Source: Aspidapion aeneum | Lineage: Eukaryota; Arthropoda; Insecta; Coleoptera; Brentidae | Assembly (NCBI GenBank): GCA_963576565.1 | Contig: OY755038.1 | Coordinates: forward strand, 178,056,438 to 178,120,437 | Direction: 5' to 3' | Length of the DNA: 64,000 nt | Shown here: in pieces, positions 1-12,037 of the stretch | Layout: the number at the start of each line of letters is the position of its first letter | How positions within the stretch are numbered: position 1 is the stretch's first letter | The notes under the pieces: model-generated | What the model was told of the DNA's origin: nothing | Database searches by the model: none | Seen by the model: the letters and a program-made list of their open reading frames with translations, nothing else | Translations under genes and position numbers: made by a program

Positions 1-1236
1 TTTCCGCGTTATCTAAGGATAAACCAATACCGAAACCTTTTCGAAAACTTTCACCTTTTCTTGATGAAAATAATATCATTAGAGTCGGTGGCAGATTACA
101 AAAATCTGACCTTTTGTCTTATTCTGCAAAACACCCCATCTTACTTTCGAGTAACCATCGTTTAACTACTCTTCTTATCGAGTCCACTCATCGACAATAC
201 CTTTACCCTGGCTTTAAAACATTACATAATCTGCTTTTACAGCAATTCAAAGAACCATATCCAAGTGCTTGCAATGTTTTAGAATCAACCCTAAACCCTA
301 TAGACCGCCCATAATGAGTTCACTTCCCGCTCATCGAATCAATCAACTTAAACCCTTTTCGAGTGTAGCTATCGACTTTTGTGGACCTTTCTTTGTGATT
401 CCTCATCGTTACCGTGGTTGTAAAGCTTTCAAATCGTATGTCTGTGTGTTTGTCTGTACGGCCACACATTGCGTGCATTTGGAATTAACCATGGAACTGT
501 CCACTGAAGGGTTTGTAGGTGCATTCCATCGATTCATTTCCAGACGTGGAAGCGTGACGCAATGCTGGTCAGATCAGGGCAGTAATTTTATAGGGTTTCG
601 TAACCAATTACTTGATTACGCAAGAAGTGCGTTCACCAGACTTTCTATTCGTTGGCATCTGGGACCCCCTCTCAGTCCACATTTCAATGGCCTGGCAGAA
701 GCTGGCGTCAAAGTTTTAAAACTCACTTTGTTCGAGTTGTCGGCGACCAGAAGTTGTCCATCATGGAAATGTCCACCCTTACATGTCGCATAGAAGCTGT
801 ACTTAATAGTCGCCCTTTATCTCCTGCCTCTTCAGACCCACACGATCTTCAACCTCTTACCCCTGGGCATTTTTTGACCCTTGAACCCCTTAATTCAGAA
901 ATTCCGGAGTCAGATTTGTCCGAGGTTCCCCTAAATCGGCTCTCGCGATGGCAACTGATCCAAAAACTACATAATGGTTTTTGGAAAAGGTATTCTGTAG
1001 AGTATTTGCATACGCTACAACAGCGACACAAGTGGGCTGATTCGTCCCCAAATATCAAATTAAATGATTTGGTTATCATAACGGGTGATCACATCCAATC
1101 ACCTTTGAAATGGCCAGTGGGTCGGGTTCTCGAATTGCATCCCGGCGGAGACGGTCAAGTGCGTGTAGCGACGGTACGAACGGCTACCAGTGTTTACAAG
1201 CTGCCAGTTGTAAAACTGTGCCTCTTGCCGAAATAA
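1..1236 (+). pseudogene. BEL/Pao pol, integrase region (broken)
   Basis: This encodes the C-terminal part of a BEL/Pao Pol polyprotein: the zinc-binding region before integrase, the integrase core (DFCGPF, then CWSDQGSNF, then FNGLAEAGVK, which would hold the catalytic D, D and E) and the C-terminal DNA-binding tail ending in VVKLCLLPK. The role is insertion of retrotransposon cDNA into nuclear DNA. Compared with the 54341-56275 copy, 28 bp are missing around 246, deleting the second zinc-finger half and shifting the frame. One A is missing from the run near 711, shifting it again just after the catalytic glutamate. The reading frame therefore jumps from 114-314 to 269-793 to 652-1236, and no working integrase can come from it. 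Confidence 0.88.
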
Positions 1237-1466
1237 AACTAATTTTCATTTTTCTACCTATTACCGGGTATTACAATAGGTTTTTCTTTATTTTTGTTTT
1301 TTTTGAATTTTTGTTTGTTTTGCCTTTTTCGGGTTTTCGTTATCTCTAAATAAACTTACGCTACTTATCTGTTTTTCATTCATTTATATTTATCGGTCGA
1401 TCATTTTTCTTATACCTATATCAGTCCGGCTGATATTCTAAAATTGTGTGTTTTGGGGGGCAGTTA

Positions 1467-1949
1467 TGTTAACTCCCGCTAAATTTCGCGGTTGTTTTTA
1501 AATTTTAAAAATCACACAATTGGATGAAGGACATAGTACATTTTTCGCGCATTTGACATGCGCACCAAGAATCAGAGAGATCCTTTCTACCGCCTCAAGA
1601 AAAATGGCGTGTTAACTACTTTCTCCAACATTTACAAATGTCTACACTTGAAAGTGCTCGATTTTGGTGTACTGAAGCATAGAACTGGAAACTTCAGTCC
1701 TTCAGCTACGTGGTGCCATCATTAGATCCGGAAAGGGGCCCCTGAAACGTGGAGAAATTGGCTGCAAACTGGTGAGTACTTTGTTTCTGATTTCCGTTGT
1801 GTGGTAACAGCAATTAACCTATTTATTACCTTTATTATTACCTTAATTATTTCGTGATTTCGTATCTATATATTTATGTTTGTTCGCGCTTTCATTTAAT
1901 AAAATATTTACAGTCCACTGCAGTTATCGTTTTTCTAACTGCGGGCATA
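1467..1949 (+). repeat. BEL/Pao 3' LTR (copy 1)
   Basis: This starts with TGTTAACTCCCGC, directly after the purine tract, and ends near GCGGGCATACA, a decayed form of the GCGGGCTAACA end seen in the minus-strand LTRs at 52653, 53645 and 60723. It is about 483 bp. The end mutation suggests this copy is older than the 53645-61148 copy. Confidence 0.85.
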
Positions 1950-4339
1950 CAAGAGGAGGAACGTTTTTTTACATATTTTTTTTGCATCATGAACTAGCCT
2001 CATATTTATTTTATTTTACCTGGCTCTTCTTTATTAGTTTAAGTAAGTCTAGGTTACTTAGATTAAGGCTAGTTTAACATTACAAACTCGTCCTGAATCT
2101 GTGCCATATTGCAAGTAGGTATTATCTAATTTCTAGCCATGAACAAAGTATAGATATTTTATGAGATCCGAAAAAGCCCAGGATCCCACATAGCACAATC
2201 ACGTGTTTAATATGTAAAAACGCGTAAGAAAAAAACGTTAATTTTAAAAGCTGCTAGAAAAAAAAACGATTATTTCATATATGAAAACAAGCTTAATAGG
2301 TCATTCATTAACGTCATACAAGATACCGTTGCTAAAAACGGCGTTGTAATAACGCCATTATCAAATCAAAACAGCAATGTTTTTACGTGATTTTCAAGTG
2401 GATTCTAATTCTAATTGTCTTAAAATGTTGTAGTCTTAAACTAGTGAACTTTTAGAACTTCCTTTCGCGTCACTTTTAAATAAAAAAAATTGTTAAAAAA
2501 AACACGCAGAAAGTTATTACTTTTAATAAGTCTTTTAGAACAGGCTTTCGCGCCTTTTTTGAAGTGTAATCTTCTTTAGGCGCGTTTAGCAGTTTTTGTG
2601 GGTATTGAATTGAACTGAGCCGTCAGGCTCGGCTATGTAACGCTCATAACGCTAGGGTGAAATCAGCTCGAGTCGACTAAGTGTGAGAAACATTCAGCGA
2701 GCGATATGATGATGCAGATGAAGGCCAGTACATAGAAGAGTTCGGTTCGGTCCACTTTGCAGAATATGTTATGGGCCAGTATTATTAATTTCGCCTTGTT
2801 GAAGTTTACACTTCTGCCGTGTGGTCTTAAGCACACACAATAAGTTTTTTGATCAAAAAACATATAGAAAAAAAAACGTGACAAAATAAGTAACCAAAAA
2901 GTAGGTTTTAGAAGTCTTAATCTAGTGGCATTATAGAAGCTGTTGTGGAGGACTTTTCAAGTGTGAATTTGGCACATGAAAATAACGAGGCTAAAGAAGA
3001 CGGTATATACATAGTACTAGAAATTTCAGCAAGAATTACATTTTTATAGCTTGATTCCTCCTTGTTGTTAATATTACATTGTATAAGGTTGTTTTCTATT
3101 AAAAAATAACGTTATTATTTTTGTTCACGTTAATTTAACGTTGATGTGATTCTTGCGGTATGTGGGGTATAACCCGAGAAGCGCCATCCGACACTGCTTT
3201 GAATTATGTTCCGTGAAAGTTTTTTAAATTGGCGGAGTTTACCCCGTCACCAATTAAGGTCACTATACAACGAAGTAGAAGAAACTTGGTTGTGACCTTA
3301 TCACCAATAGGTAAATATTATTTTTTCATTGATGGATTTAAAAAAATCGAACTTGGTGCTGCCAGTCTAAATTTTATTTTGTTGAAAAACAAGCGATTTT
3401 TACTTTACTATAATAAACACTGCTGTGAGGTTAATGTAAGATATTCTCGGGAGAGTAAACAAACTTGTTCAAATTAAAATAGACTATGGCACAACCGAAT
3501 TGAATATAAAATTTTTAACGTTTTTTGTCGATTTGATAATAAAATCATTTATTCTCGATTCCATGTCAGCAATCAACTAGAAAATAATTCGGTATTTAGT
3601 GTAAAGCCGGATGACGCATGTAAAATCGTTAAAAATTCGTGAAAACTCGGAAGTTTATTGGTCTTTAGTTGGTGATTTAGGGTCTATCTCACCGACTTTT
3701 TTTCGGTGCCTTAGCTTTAAGCGTTTCTTAATATAATCATAATATGACGTAATAAGGAACACTTTAGGCTAAGTAACGAAAAAAAAAGTCGGTGCGATGG
3801 GCTATTAATATACTAATATATAAGATATAGTCCTGTCATTTCAAAAAGCCACACAAAAATATGACAAAAAATTGGCACGCGTCACCCTAATCATAATAAC
3901 CATTTAAGGGTTTCCAGGAGTCTGTGCAAAAATTGAAAATATATTTTTAAATTTTGGGAAGAATTTCTGTGTTTTAAGCACGGCGAGGTATACTTTATTC
4001 TTTAAAGTTTAAGTTTCGAACGTACCTTATTCCATTCTATAAGTACCTAATCCCTTCTCGAAATATAACAAAGGCTTTCGAAAGGTACCACCTGCATTCT
4101 TTAATACAGGGTCAAACTCATTTTAAAATTGTTAGCGGTTACTGTTTATATTAGGGATTTGAAATCATATTATTATTATTGCGACATTTTCATTATAAAT
4201 AAACCTGTACATTTTAGTTTGATTTTATAAGTGATGACCTAATAAGTGATATTAATAATGGCGTTTTGGGGGCCATTTGAAACACCACAAAGAAATTTTT
4301 GGAGACCATTTGCAGACCAAGGAGGAGAAGAAGTGGTGG
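1950..4339. other. no gene recognised
   Basis: AT-rich DNA with only short accidental reading frames on both strands. Apart from the small palindromic element at 3681-3803, nothing in it could be assigned. Confidence 0.6.
3681..3803. repeat. near-complete palindrome, MITE-like
   Basis: The left arm (about 3681-3740) and the reverse complement of the right arm (about 3745-3803) match through most of their length, including the CACCGACTTTTTTT block and the CTTAG block. The element is ~123 bp and has no coding capacity. TTA is found on both sides, which would fit a PIF/Harbinger-type duplication, but the ends are imprecise. Confidence 0.6.
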
Positions 4340-4341
4340 TA

Positions 4342-4672
4342 CAGGGTGATTTTTTATAATTGCAAGATCGCTATAACTCGGTTATTATTGGGAGTAGAAA
4401 GTTCAAACAAAAACTGTTCGGTTTGGTAAATTATGGCCACCTTAGCCCACAATTAGTATTTTTTTATAGGTTATAATATACAGGGGGCGACAATCAGATC
4501 AATTTTTTTAAAGGGAACACCCTATATATTTTTATATTAAGTTCCGCAAAAAATTAGCTTTACAGATATATGTAACACTATGGCTCTATCTTTGTTAGTT
4601 TTCGAGTTATTGACGATTGAAATTCCGAAAATTAGCAAATTTTAAATAGGTATACGGTGCGGAGTATTTAAC
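4342..4672 (+). repeat. left TIR of the mariner-like element
   Basis: Inverted counterpart of 9546-9875. The match runs from CAGGGTGATTTTTT to the GCGGAGTATTT block near 4672, with scattered substitutions and small indels. Confidence 0.88.
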
Positions 4673-5208
4673 GTATAGACCATTGACTTCTATACCCTAC
4701 GGGTAGACCCGGCATGGGCCAAAATTGCCATTATATCAAGCTTTTATCGCAATTGACCAAATACAAGTAAGAATTTAATGAGCAAAATAGGGATGAAAAT
4801 AGAATTTCGGTTTGGTGAGTCCGGAAACATGCAACATCGCAAAAATATTCTATTTGCTTGTCTTGGATAAAAAAGGGCAGTGGCGGCGCAAAATAAAAAT
4901 TTTGAATTCCACTAGAATTTTTTTATCAACAATTTTCTGTTTGAATAATAAATAATTCATGAATACTTACTTGTGTGTGTTTACAAAATTCTCTTCAGTA
5001 AAAAAAAAGAGTAAAAAGAATTGCTAAGTGCAGTGGATGTATTAAAATTATTGTTTTCATCTTAGAACTTTACAAATGTTGTACCTTCCAGGTAAAATAT
5101 TTTCTTTCTTTGAACAAGGGTCTTCTTCAACTCTTCTTTTCTTGGGTGGACTACAAGTTATGCTCGAGTCAGATGAAATTTCGGAACTAAAAATTTCAAT
5201 TCGAAATG

Positions 5209-5640
5209 GGACAACCGGGCGCCGGGCCAACTCGGCGCCGCCAACAGGGCGCCACGCCGGGCCTAATGGGCGCCGGGCCAACTCAGCGCCGGACTATTTT
5301 TTTTTTTCGATAAAATGTGCAGATAAAAACAAAATAAATATGTTATTTATACAAAACTTTCAACATCTATTAAGTCGAGTGTTGAAATTTGGTAGGTGTA
5401 GTGTTCTGCGACTTGAAACACCGCCAAGTTCCATATTCGATACATATCGATGCATAAATAAGAAAGTCCGCCATTTTGGATCCGCCACTTTAATTTTTTT
5501 AAGGTTGTTTTTCATCTGCACATTTTATCAAGAAAAAATATTTTAGTCCGGCGCCCAGTTGGCTCGGCGTCAAGTTGGCCCGGCGCCCAGTTGGCCTGCC
5601 GCCCAGTTGGTGGCGCCGAGTTGGCGGCGCCCAGTTGTCC
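5209..5640. mobile_element. GC-rich foldback-like element
   Basis: Two arms of roughly 100 bp (5209-5320 and 5525-5640) are inverted copies. Each is built of degenerate ~17-20 bp units of the type GGGCGCCGGGCCAACT, and each unit contains the palindrome GGCGCC. The spacer (~200 bp) is AT-rich. Long inverted arms made of short tandem units are the hallmark of foldback-type transposons. The arms stand out sharply from the AT-rich surroundings. No target duplication is obvious, and a transposon origin is my inference. Confidence 0.6.
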
Positions 5641-6302
5641 TAGACTGCAACACATTTCAGGGGTCTGGTACGTTTTACCACCTTTCTTAAAACTACGAAG
5701 TTTTTTGAAAAATGATAATTTTAGACCATTTTATAGTGATTTCTAAAAAAAAAATTGCGGACTATCGTTGATTTTGTTAAAAAAATTGAAATTGAAACAT
5801 TCTTAAAACCCCATTAAAACCCATACAAATTGCTACAAAAGAAGCATTTTATCATTTCAAACTGAAACAAAACGGTCCCTGACGTCTATCAGCTGTCAAC
5901 AAAAACTTGAAATAACTAAGGTCACTGATCCAAATCGGGTCAGTTTTTTTGGTCCTTTTATGAAAATGCACAATTTTTAAAAAAGCATGAAATTCAAAAC
6001 AAAATCAAGAAAATTATGATTCCTACATTTTTACAAATAAAAATTAGTTTAATTGAACATTATATCAATTTTTATTCCTTAAAACACTAAAAATTAATAA
6101 TTATTTACTTTTTTAAAATTTATCGAAGGTCTAACTGAACAAAAGCAAACTGAACCCATCCGTATCGAAATGAACCAAATCAAACCGAATCTAACGGTTC
6201 GGTTTGGTTCGGTTCGATTTGCTTAAACTGAACCGAACCTAACCGAATATAGCTAAACCTAACCTAAACAATCCTAGCGGAACCTAACCGAACATACTCA
6301 AA

Positions 6303-6920
6303 CTGAACCAACCTAACCCAACCTAACCCAACCTAACCCAACCTAACCCAACCTAACCCAACCTAACCCAACCTAACCCAACCTAACCCAACCTAACCCA
6401 ACCTAACCCAACCTAACCCAACCTAACCCAACCTAACCCAACCTAACCCAACCTAGCCCAACCTAACCCAACCTAACCCAACCTAACCCAACCTAACCCA
6501 ACCTAACCCAACCTAACCCAACCTAACCCAACCTAACCCAACCTAACCCAACCTAACCCAACCTAACCCAACCTAACCCAACCTAACCCAACCTAACCCA
6601 ACCTAACCCAACCTAACCCAACCTAACCCAACCTAACCCAACCTAACCCAACCTAACCCAACCTAACCCAACCTAACCCAACCTAACCCAACCTAACCCA
6701 ACCTAACCCAACCTAACCCAACCTAACCCAACCTAACCCAACCTAACCCAACCTAACCCAACCTAACCCAACCTAACCCAACCTAACCCAACCTAACCCA
6801 ACCTAACCCAACCTAACCCAACCTAACCCAACCTAACCCAACCTAACCCAACCTAACCCAACCTAACCCAACCTAACCCAACCTAACCCAACCTAACCCA
6901 ACCTAACCAAACCTAACCTA
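6303..6920. repeat. decamer satellite (ACCTAACCCA)n
   Basis: About 60 head-to-tail copies of ACCTAACCCA, nearly perfect (one A-to-G change at about 6455). On the other strand the unit reads TTGGGTTAGG, i.e. the insect telomeric pentamer TTAGG alternating with TTGGG. The preceding 150 bp (6150-6300) contain degenerate AACCGAAC/AACCTAAC words, which look like the seed from which the array expanded. The array lies inside the mariner-like element, so it is interstitial. Confidence 0.95.
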
Positions 6921-8380
6921 CCTATTGTTAATAAATATAGTAAAAGTTGTTAGGTTTATGTCCAGGGGGTAACCATTGTCCATAATCGTCGGAAATCGAG
7001 TTAGGATTAGTGTATGCGACCATAAACATTGAGTGGCGAGTGAGTGTTTGGTCTTCAATTTTTTTAGGGAAATTTTTCAAAATCTTTTTTTGCGCACTCT
7101 GGGCACCCTAATAAACCGTAATCTGGTCACCCTAATCCATCGCAATCAAAAAAAATGGGTAATCGAAGTGTCACAAATTTTTTGTTGGTTTCTATTCTTC
7201 TTTTATATTATGTAGGACAAAATTATTAATTAAACTAAGTGACCTTATTAAGTAAGACAGCATGATAGTCAAATGACATTAGAAGGACATAAACATATGA
7301 TACCGGCCTGTAGACCGGTCGCGGTGGTCATATAATAATAAATATATACTTTCGCGATGAAAGACCAAAATTTAACTTAAAATTACTGTAAAGTCCGCAA
7401 AAAAACATTAAATTTATCGAAATTTATAAAAACATAGATCAGTGTGTGTAACAATTCATCAAGATGTATGAAACTCGACCGTGACATGTCAAAAGTTTGG
7501 TTCGAAAAAACAAAAACAACTGGATAAAAATCGGTATGTAAGAGTTTAAAAAGAAATCATTTTTAAGAAAATCAAATACTTTTTGTTAATTTTCATGCAA
7601 TGCAAAAAAAAGTGCGGGGAAGTGACACTTTCTGAATCAAAATGTGTGAGGGTAAAATCGCACGGTCGCAGAAAAAACTATCTATCGTGACGCTACTGAA
7701 CTTTCTCGTGTTTTAGGAAAAACTATCTGTCAAGACGACTTACCCATGAAATGTTGTTTTTTTATGGATTTTTTTTCTTCTTTTGCACAAAAAACAATTT
7801 TGGACCATGTTTAAACTCAAATAGTTACTTCTAAACTTGTTTTTAAACGTTTTAAGATTTCTTTTTGTAATATTCCCGCACAAAATTCAAAAAAAATCAT
7901 TTCCGTACTTAGACAACATTGTCTATCAGTTTTCCCTGTATACACGGACTAACAGGTAGAATCACTCAAAATACGGCAGGTGGTTTAAAGGTAGCCAGCT
8001 GCTTTTCTGTCGCACTTATGCCGTCAGTGTGAAAGAGATAAAAGTACCCTTATATTATCTAGGGTATTATTAGCATGCAAAATCACCCTATCTTTGTCCG
8101 TTTCACATGTTCAATAATGTCTATCTCTGTTTTTATTGTAAAAGAAATACCCGACCATAGGAACCAAATTGGATAGGGTCAATAAAAAATGCCTTGTCTT
8201 TCCGTCTCTAACGCCCTTTTAGGGCGTTATACAACTCAATGGTATAGACTGTAAATAACAAACTGAAACAATATTGACTGACAGTTTGATAAATATAAAT
8301 AATCATCTTTGTCAATTTTCATAGAATTTTAAAATCAACAGACGACAATTTTTTAAATGTTTTAAATCCATAAATAAATA
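6921..8380. other. no gene recognised (inside the mariner-like element)
   Basis: AT-rich interior of the 4342-9875 element. It contains a small hairpin around 8208-8230 (TAACGCCC/GGGCGTTA) and several loose repeats of a TATCTTTGTCC-like word between 8080 and 8200. I see no coding sequence. Confidence 0.5.
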
Positions 8381-8384
8381 AAAA

Positions 8385-9467
8385 TTAACGTAACAAATGT
8401 TCAAACCTATCACCATTGACTTCAATACATTTTTGAAACCGGTCTCTTAAATTATTTATTGTTCTGGTTATTAAATTAGAAAATTTTTCATTAAGTTCAT
8501 TGACAGACAGTGATATTAATTCTCTGAGCTCTCGAGTATTCCTCGCTTCTAATCTGTAAACTTTATCTTTAAGGTGATCCTATAAAAAATGTCTAAAGGA
8601 GTTAAATCAAAACTGTTGGGCGGCCAGCGTATTGTGCCGTTTTTCCCAACCCATTCATTAAAATTATTATTTAAGAATTCTCGAACCTCATGAACATTAT
8701 GAGGAGGAGCCCCATCCTGCTGAAAAATCAATCTTCTTCTTTGATTTAGTTGCAAGTCATCCAAAAAATTTTCTAAGTAATTTTGTAAAAAATTTAAATA
8801 AATTTGTCCCGTTAAAGAGTGCTCAAAAAAAATGGCCCAACAACACGGTCGTTCAGTATGCCACACCAGACATTCACGGATTGTCTTCCCGGTCTTTTAA
8901 TTTCTTTTACAAAATTAGGATTAGTCGTGGACCATAGTCTGCTATTCTGTCTATTTGGTAGACCACAAGTTGTAAACGTCGACTCATCCGACCACAAAAT
9001 GTGATTTAAAAAACGGGGTTCTGCGTTTAGTCTTTCATGCATAAAGTGACAGAACTCTACCCTTTTTCTTTTCTGATCGGGTGTTAGGCCTTGAAGTTCT
9101 TGTTCTTTATATGCCCAATAAGAATTTGTTCTTAGGACACTTCTTACTTTGGTTAAAGACGTCAAGCGTTCCTGTCCTTCTTGCACTAATGCGGAAGATA
9201 CTTTTCTTATAGAAATTTGTGGGCTTTCTTGAAAATGTAGTAAAATATTTAAATTAGCCTCTTCGTTTGGACGAACAACTCGTTTTTTTCGTTCCACAGA
9301 CGATGTTTCACGAAATTTTCTATATATCCTAAAAATTGTGGATATATTAGGACATTGTCGGGCTGGATATAGTTCTCGATATTCTCTCGCAGAGCAGTGG
9401 CATTTTTATTATTTTTCACATATAATAAAAGTATCTCTTGCTTTTCTGCATTGGAATAAAGCAACAT
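8385..9467 (-). pseudogene. Tc1/mariner-like transposase (DUF4817 head, DDE/D core), broken
   Basis: The order is an N-terminal DUF4817-type helix-turn-helix (starting MLLYSNAEKQEILLLY), a linker rich in basic residues, then the catalytic core: WSDESTF with the first acidic residue, FQQDGAPPH with the second, and RWPPNSFDLTPLD with the third about 36 residues on. The C-terminal tail ends EHLLR. The enzyme would cut at the TIR ends and insert at TA. At least three frame disruptions are visible: near 9395 within the N-terminal domain, near 8840 between the two core blocks, and near 8575 just after the last catalytic residue. The element can therefore not mobilise itself. Confidence 0.85.
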
Positions 9468-9545
9468 TGTTGATAAATATTTAAAATTTGGCACTGACAA
9501 TGTCATTAGGTATCCACACATCTTAATATTGTTTGTGACTTGTTA

Positions 9546-9875
9546 CAGGAAATACTCCGCCCCGTATTTAAAATTTGCTAATTTTCGGAATTTCAATCGT
9601 CAATATCTCGAAAACTAACAAAGATAGAGCCATAGTGTTACATATATCTGTAAAGCTAATTTTTTGCAGAACTTAAAAATACAAAAATATATAGGATGTT
9701 CCCTTTAAAAAAATTGATCTGATTGTCGCCCCCTGTATATTATCACCTATAAAAAAATACTAATGGTGGGCCTAAAGTGGCCATAATTTACCAAACCGAA
9801 TAGTTTTTGCTTAAACTTTCTACTCCCAATAATAACCGAGTTATAGCGATCTTGCAATTATAAAAAATCACCCTG
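9546..9875 (-). repeat. right TIR of the mariner-like element
   Basis: Inverted copy of 4342-4672, ending in AAAAAATCACCCTG followed by the TA target duplication. It directly adjoins the transposase 5' side. Confidence 0.88.
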
Positions 9876-9877
9876 TA

Positions 9878-10240
9878 CCATTAGACTCTGCGGAATTTAA
9901 ACTTTCTATGTCAATTTTTTATATGGTGACTTAAAAAAAAGGTACCACTACAAACTTTTTTATAAAGAACAAGTGAAGTTAAAGAACAAAAAATTAAAAA
10001 AAAAGTTTTCTGTGTTATGGCTAGGGATGAAACCGGGAACCTCTTGATTTGTACGCAACGCAAACGCTCTCCCAATTGAGCCACCAAAACAACATATGTA
10101 TAATTTGGTAAAACCTTAAATACATATATGTGTCGTTAGTGTCACAGTATAATATTTTTTAAATAATTCTTCGTTCTTGACGATTTTGAGTCCTTGCATT
10201 ATTGCATTGGTATTTAAAATAAAACTTTTGATCTAAAGTA
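9878..10240. other. short spacer with SINE-like piece, otherwise no gene
   Basis: AT-rich. Only the tRNA-like segment at 10016-10090 is recognisable. Confidence 0.5.
10016..10090 (-). repeat. tRNA-derived (SINE-like) segment
   Basis: On the minus strand a pol III A-box-like word (TGGCTCAATTGGGAGAGCG) is followed ~30 bases later by a B-box-like word (GGTTTCATCCC), laid out like the D and T arms of a tRNA. The would-be acceptor halves do not pair and the anticodon arm is not convincing. This is best read as the head of a SINE or a tRNA pseudogene, with an AT-rich tail towards 9900. Confidence 0.55.
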
Positions 10241-10975
10241 TGTCTAGCTAAGTTGGAACCATATGGAAAACTTTTAACTTTAGGAAAAAAAGTTATTCTT
10301 CATAAAAAGTTCTGCATGTTCTAAAACCTAAAATCCAATCATCAGATATCAAATGTCTTAAGTCGTATACAAGGTTTCTCAAAAGTATAAATTTTGCTTA
10401 AAAGTAAAATACCTTTATTTTCGTCAATATCGAAAATAGTTGTAAATAAAAGTTAATCAGAACTAAAAACTATGTTTAAATATGCAATTATATCAATTTA
10501 TAATGAAAAATTATGTTTTGTTAATTTTGACTAGTTCTTCTACATTATACAGTGAAAAGGTAATAATGCCACTATTATTATGTGTTTTATAAATTTTAAC
10601 GCATTTTGACGGTTACAATAATCCATTTGACTAAGTTACGCCTAACTACAGTTTTTACATTGTTATTATTGAAATACATATTATGAAAAAACTGAAATAT
10701 TTTATTTTTAATGTAAAAGGTTGTAACTGCATATTTAAACAAGACTTTTAGTTTTGATTAGCTTTTCTTTATAACAATTTTTGATATTGTCAACAATTTA
10801 CTCTTGGTCAAAATTTGTATTTTTTGACAAACCTCGTATACGACTAAAAAAATTTTACATCTGACGATTGTTTTTTAAATTTTAGAACATGCAGAACTTT
10901 TTATAAAGAATAACTTTTTTTCCTAAAATGAAAAAGAAAAAGTTTTCCATATGGTTCCAACTTAACTAGGCAACA
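10241..10975. repeat. long palindromic MITE (~735 bp)
   Basis: The two halves are inverted copies over most of their length. The outer words CTAAGTTGGAACCATATGG and CCATATGGTTCCAACTTA match, as do the inner AAAGTTCTGCATGTTCTAAAA and AGTCGTATACAAGG blocks. There is no coding capacity. A TA precedes the left end and follows the right end within a few bases, so a Tc1/mariner-type origin is possible but not shown. Confidence 0.75.
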
Positions 10976-12037
10976 TGTATATAACCTGTTATAACAATTC
11001 ATCCTGTACCTAATGCTACATTTAAATAAAATGTGAATGAACCTATCTATTAATGATTATTATACGTATTAAGCACCAACTTTTATTAAACGTTTTATTT
11101 TACATGACTGTATACTATAAACAGTTCCCAGTCCGGCTCATATTCTCTTTTATTTGTTTGGGATTCCTTAATGGGTTTTACACTTCAAATGTTATTATGG
11201 TTTTTTTGGTGACTTTTTGAAATGAAAGAATTATATTACTTTATTTAAGGGGAGGTGGCGGTTTTTTATTTAGACTTTTTCAACATACATATTTTATGAA
11301 TACAAACATAAAATTCGGTATCATATGGTATGGTCTCCCCTAAAATTTTCTAAATACGCTAGTTTACACTTCGTTAATATATATGTATTTTCAGGCTTCT
11401 TAGGACCAATTTTTAATCACATATAAAATTCAGTTTGTGTAACTATCAACTTTTTTTATTTATAATTTTAGATATTTTAAAACAATGCTCTTCCTTGGTA
11501 CATTTTTTTTGAACAATATATTTTTAATTCTTATCTCTCACTTTTTATCTTTTTGTGCGACACACCTTTTTCTACTTTGGTCATAGCGTTTGTCAGCGAA
11601 TCATTTATTTAATCTATATTTTCATTTTTGCATCTTAATTTTTGGGTTACCTGTTACTTTAACCTTTCTTTGTATATAGCTTTATTTTGTGTAAATTTAT
11701 TCATGTCAAGTTGTTTATTGTTATTAATTTTTTTTTCATTTTGTAATTGCGATCAATGCAGATTTTTGCTCTGGCCATCCTGCGATTTGAACTGCCTGTT
11801 GTAAAGCTGTTTAGGGCTGTCAACATCTGTAACGATGTTTTTCTCAGTATTTAGTATGTAATTGATTTTGTTTTTTTTTGTTGTTCCATTTCCACTTCCG
11901 TTGTGGTTTCTTCTTATAAAACGATTTCATTGCATAACGGTGTCTTTCTTCTAGATAATTCATTTAGATTGTGTCCCTGTCATTCCTTCGGTCATATCCA
12001 AAATCCCCTAATTTAGTTTCGTCTATGTTAATTTTTA
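10976..12037. other. no gene recognised
   Basis: AT-rich sequence with T-runs and no convincing reading frame, palindrome or tandem repeat. Confidence 0.55.

Larger units (their letters stand above)
1..1949 (+). mobile_element. BEL/Pao LTR retrotransposon, 3' part (copy 1)
   Basis: The coding part, the 3' untranslated stretch and the terminal LTR match the fuller minus-strand copy at 53645-61148 almost base for base. The window begins inside the integrase region, so the 5' part lies outside. A purine tract (about 1452-1463) stands directly before the LTR. The copy is broken by a 28 bp deletion near 246 and a one-base deletion near 711, so it is a non-autonomous remnant. Confidence 0.9.
4342..9875 (-). 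mobile_element. Tc1/mariner-superfamily transposon with long TIRs
   Basis: The two ends are inverted copies of each other over about 330 bp. They start CAGGGTGATTTTTTATAATT and are flanked by TA (4340-4341 and 9876-9877), the target duplication of the Tc1/mariner superfamily. A decayed transposase lies on the minus strand next to the right TIR. At 5.5 kb the unit is far longer than a usual mariner. The left two thirds hold inserted or captured DNA: a GC-rich foldback-like element, a decamer satellite and unassigned sequence. Confidence 0.85.

Noticed and set aside
5057..5546. Frames across the GC-rich foldback arms
   Set aside because: R/P/G-rich translations caused by the GGCGCC units, with no start context or domain.
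6303..6920. CRISPR-like or true telomere reading of the decamer array
   Set aside because: Units are contiguous with no spacers, and the array is internal to a transposon. It is a simple satellite.
10016..10090. Functional tRNA gene
   Set aside because: A- and B-box-like words are present, but the acceptor stem does not pair and no anticodon arm is convincing.
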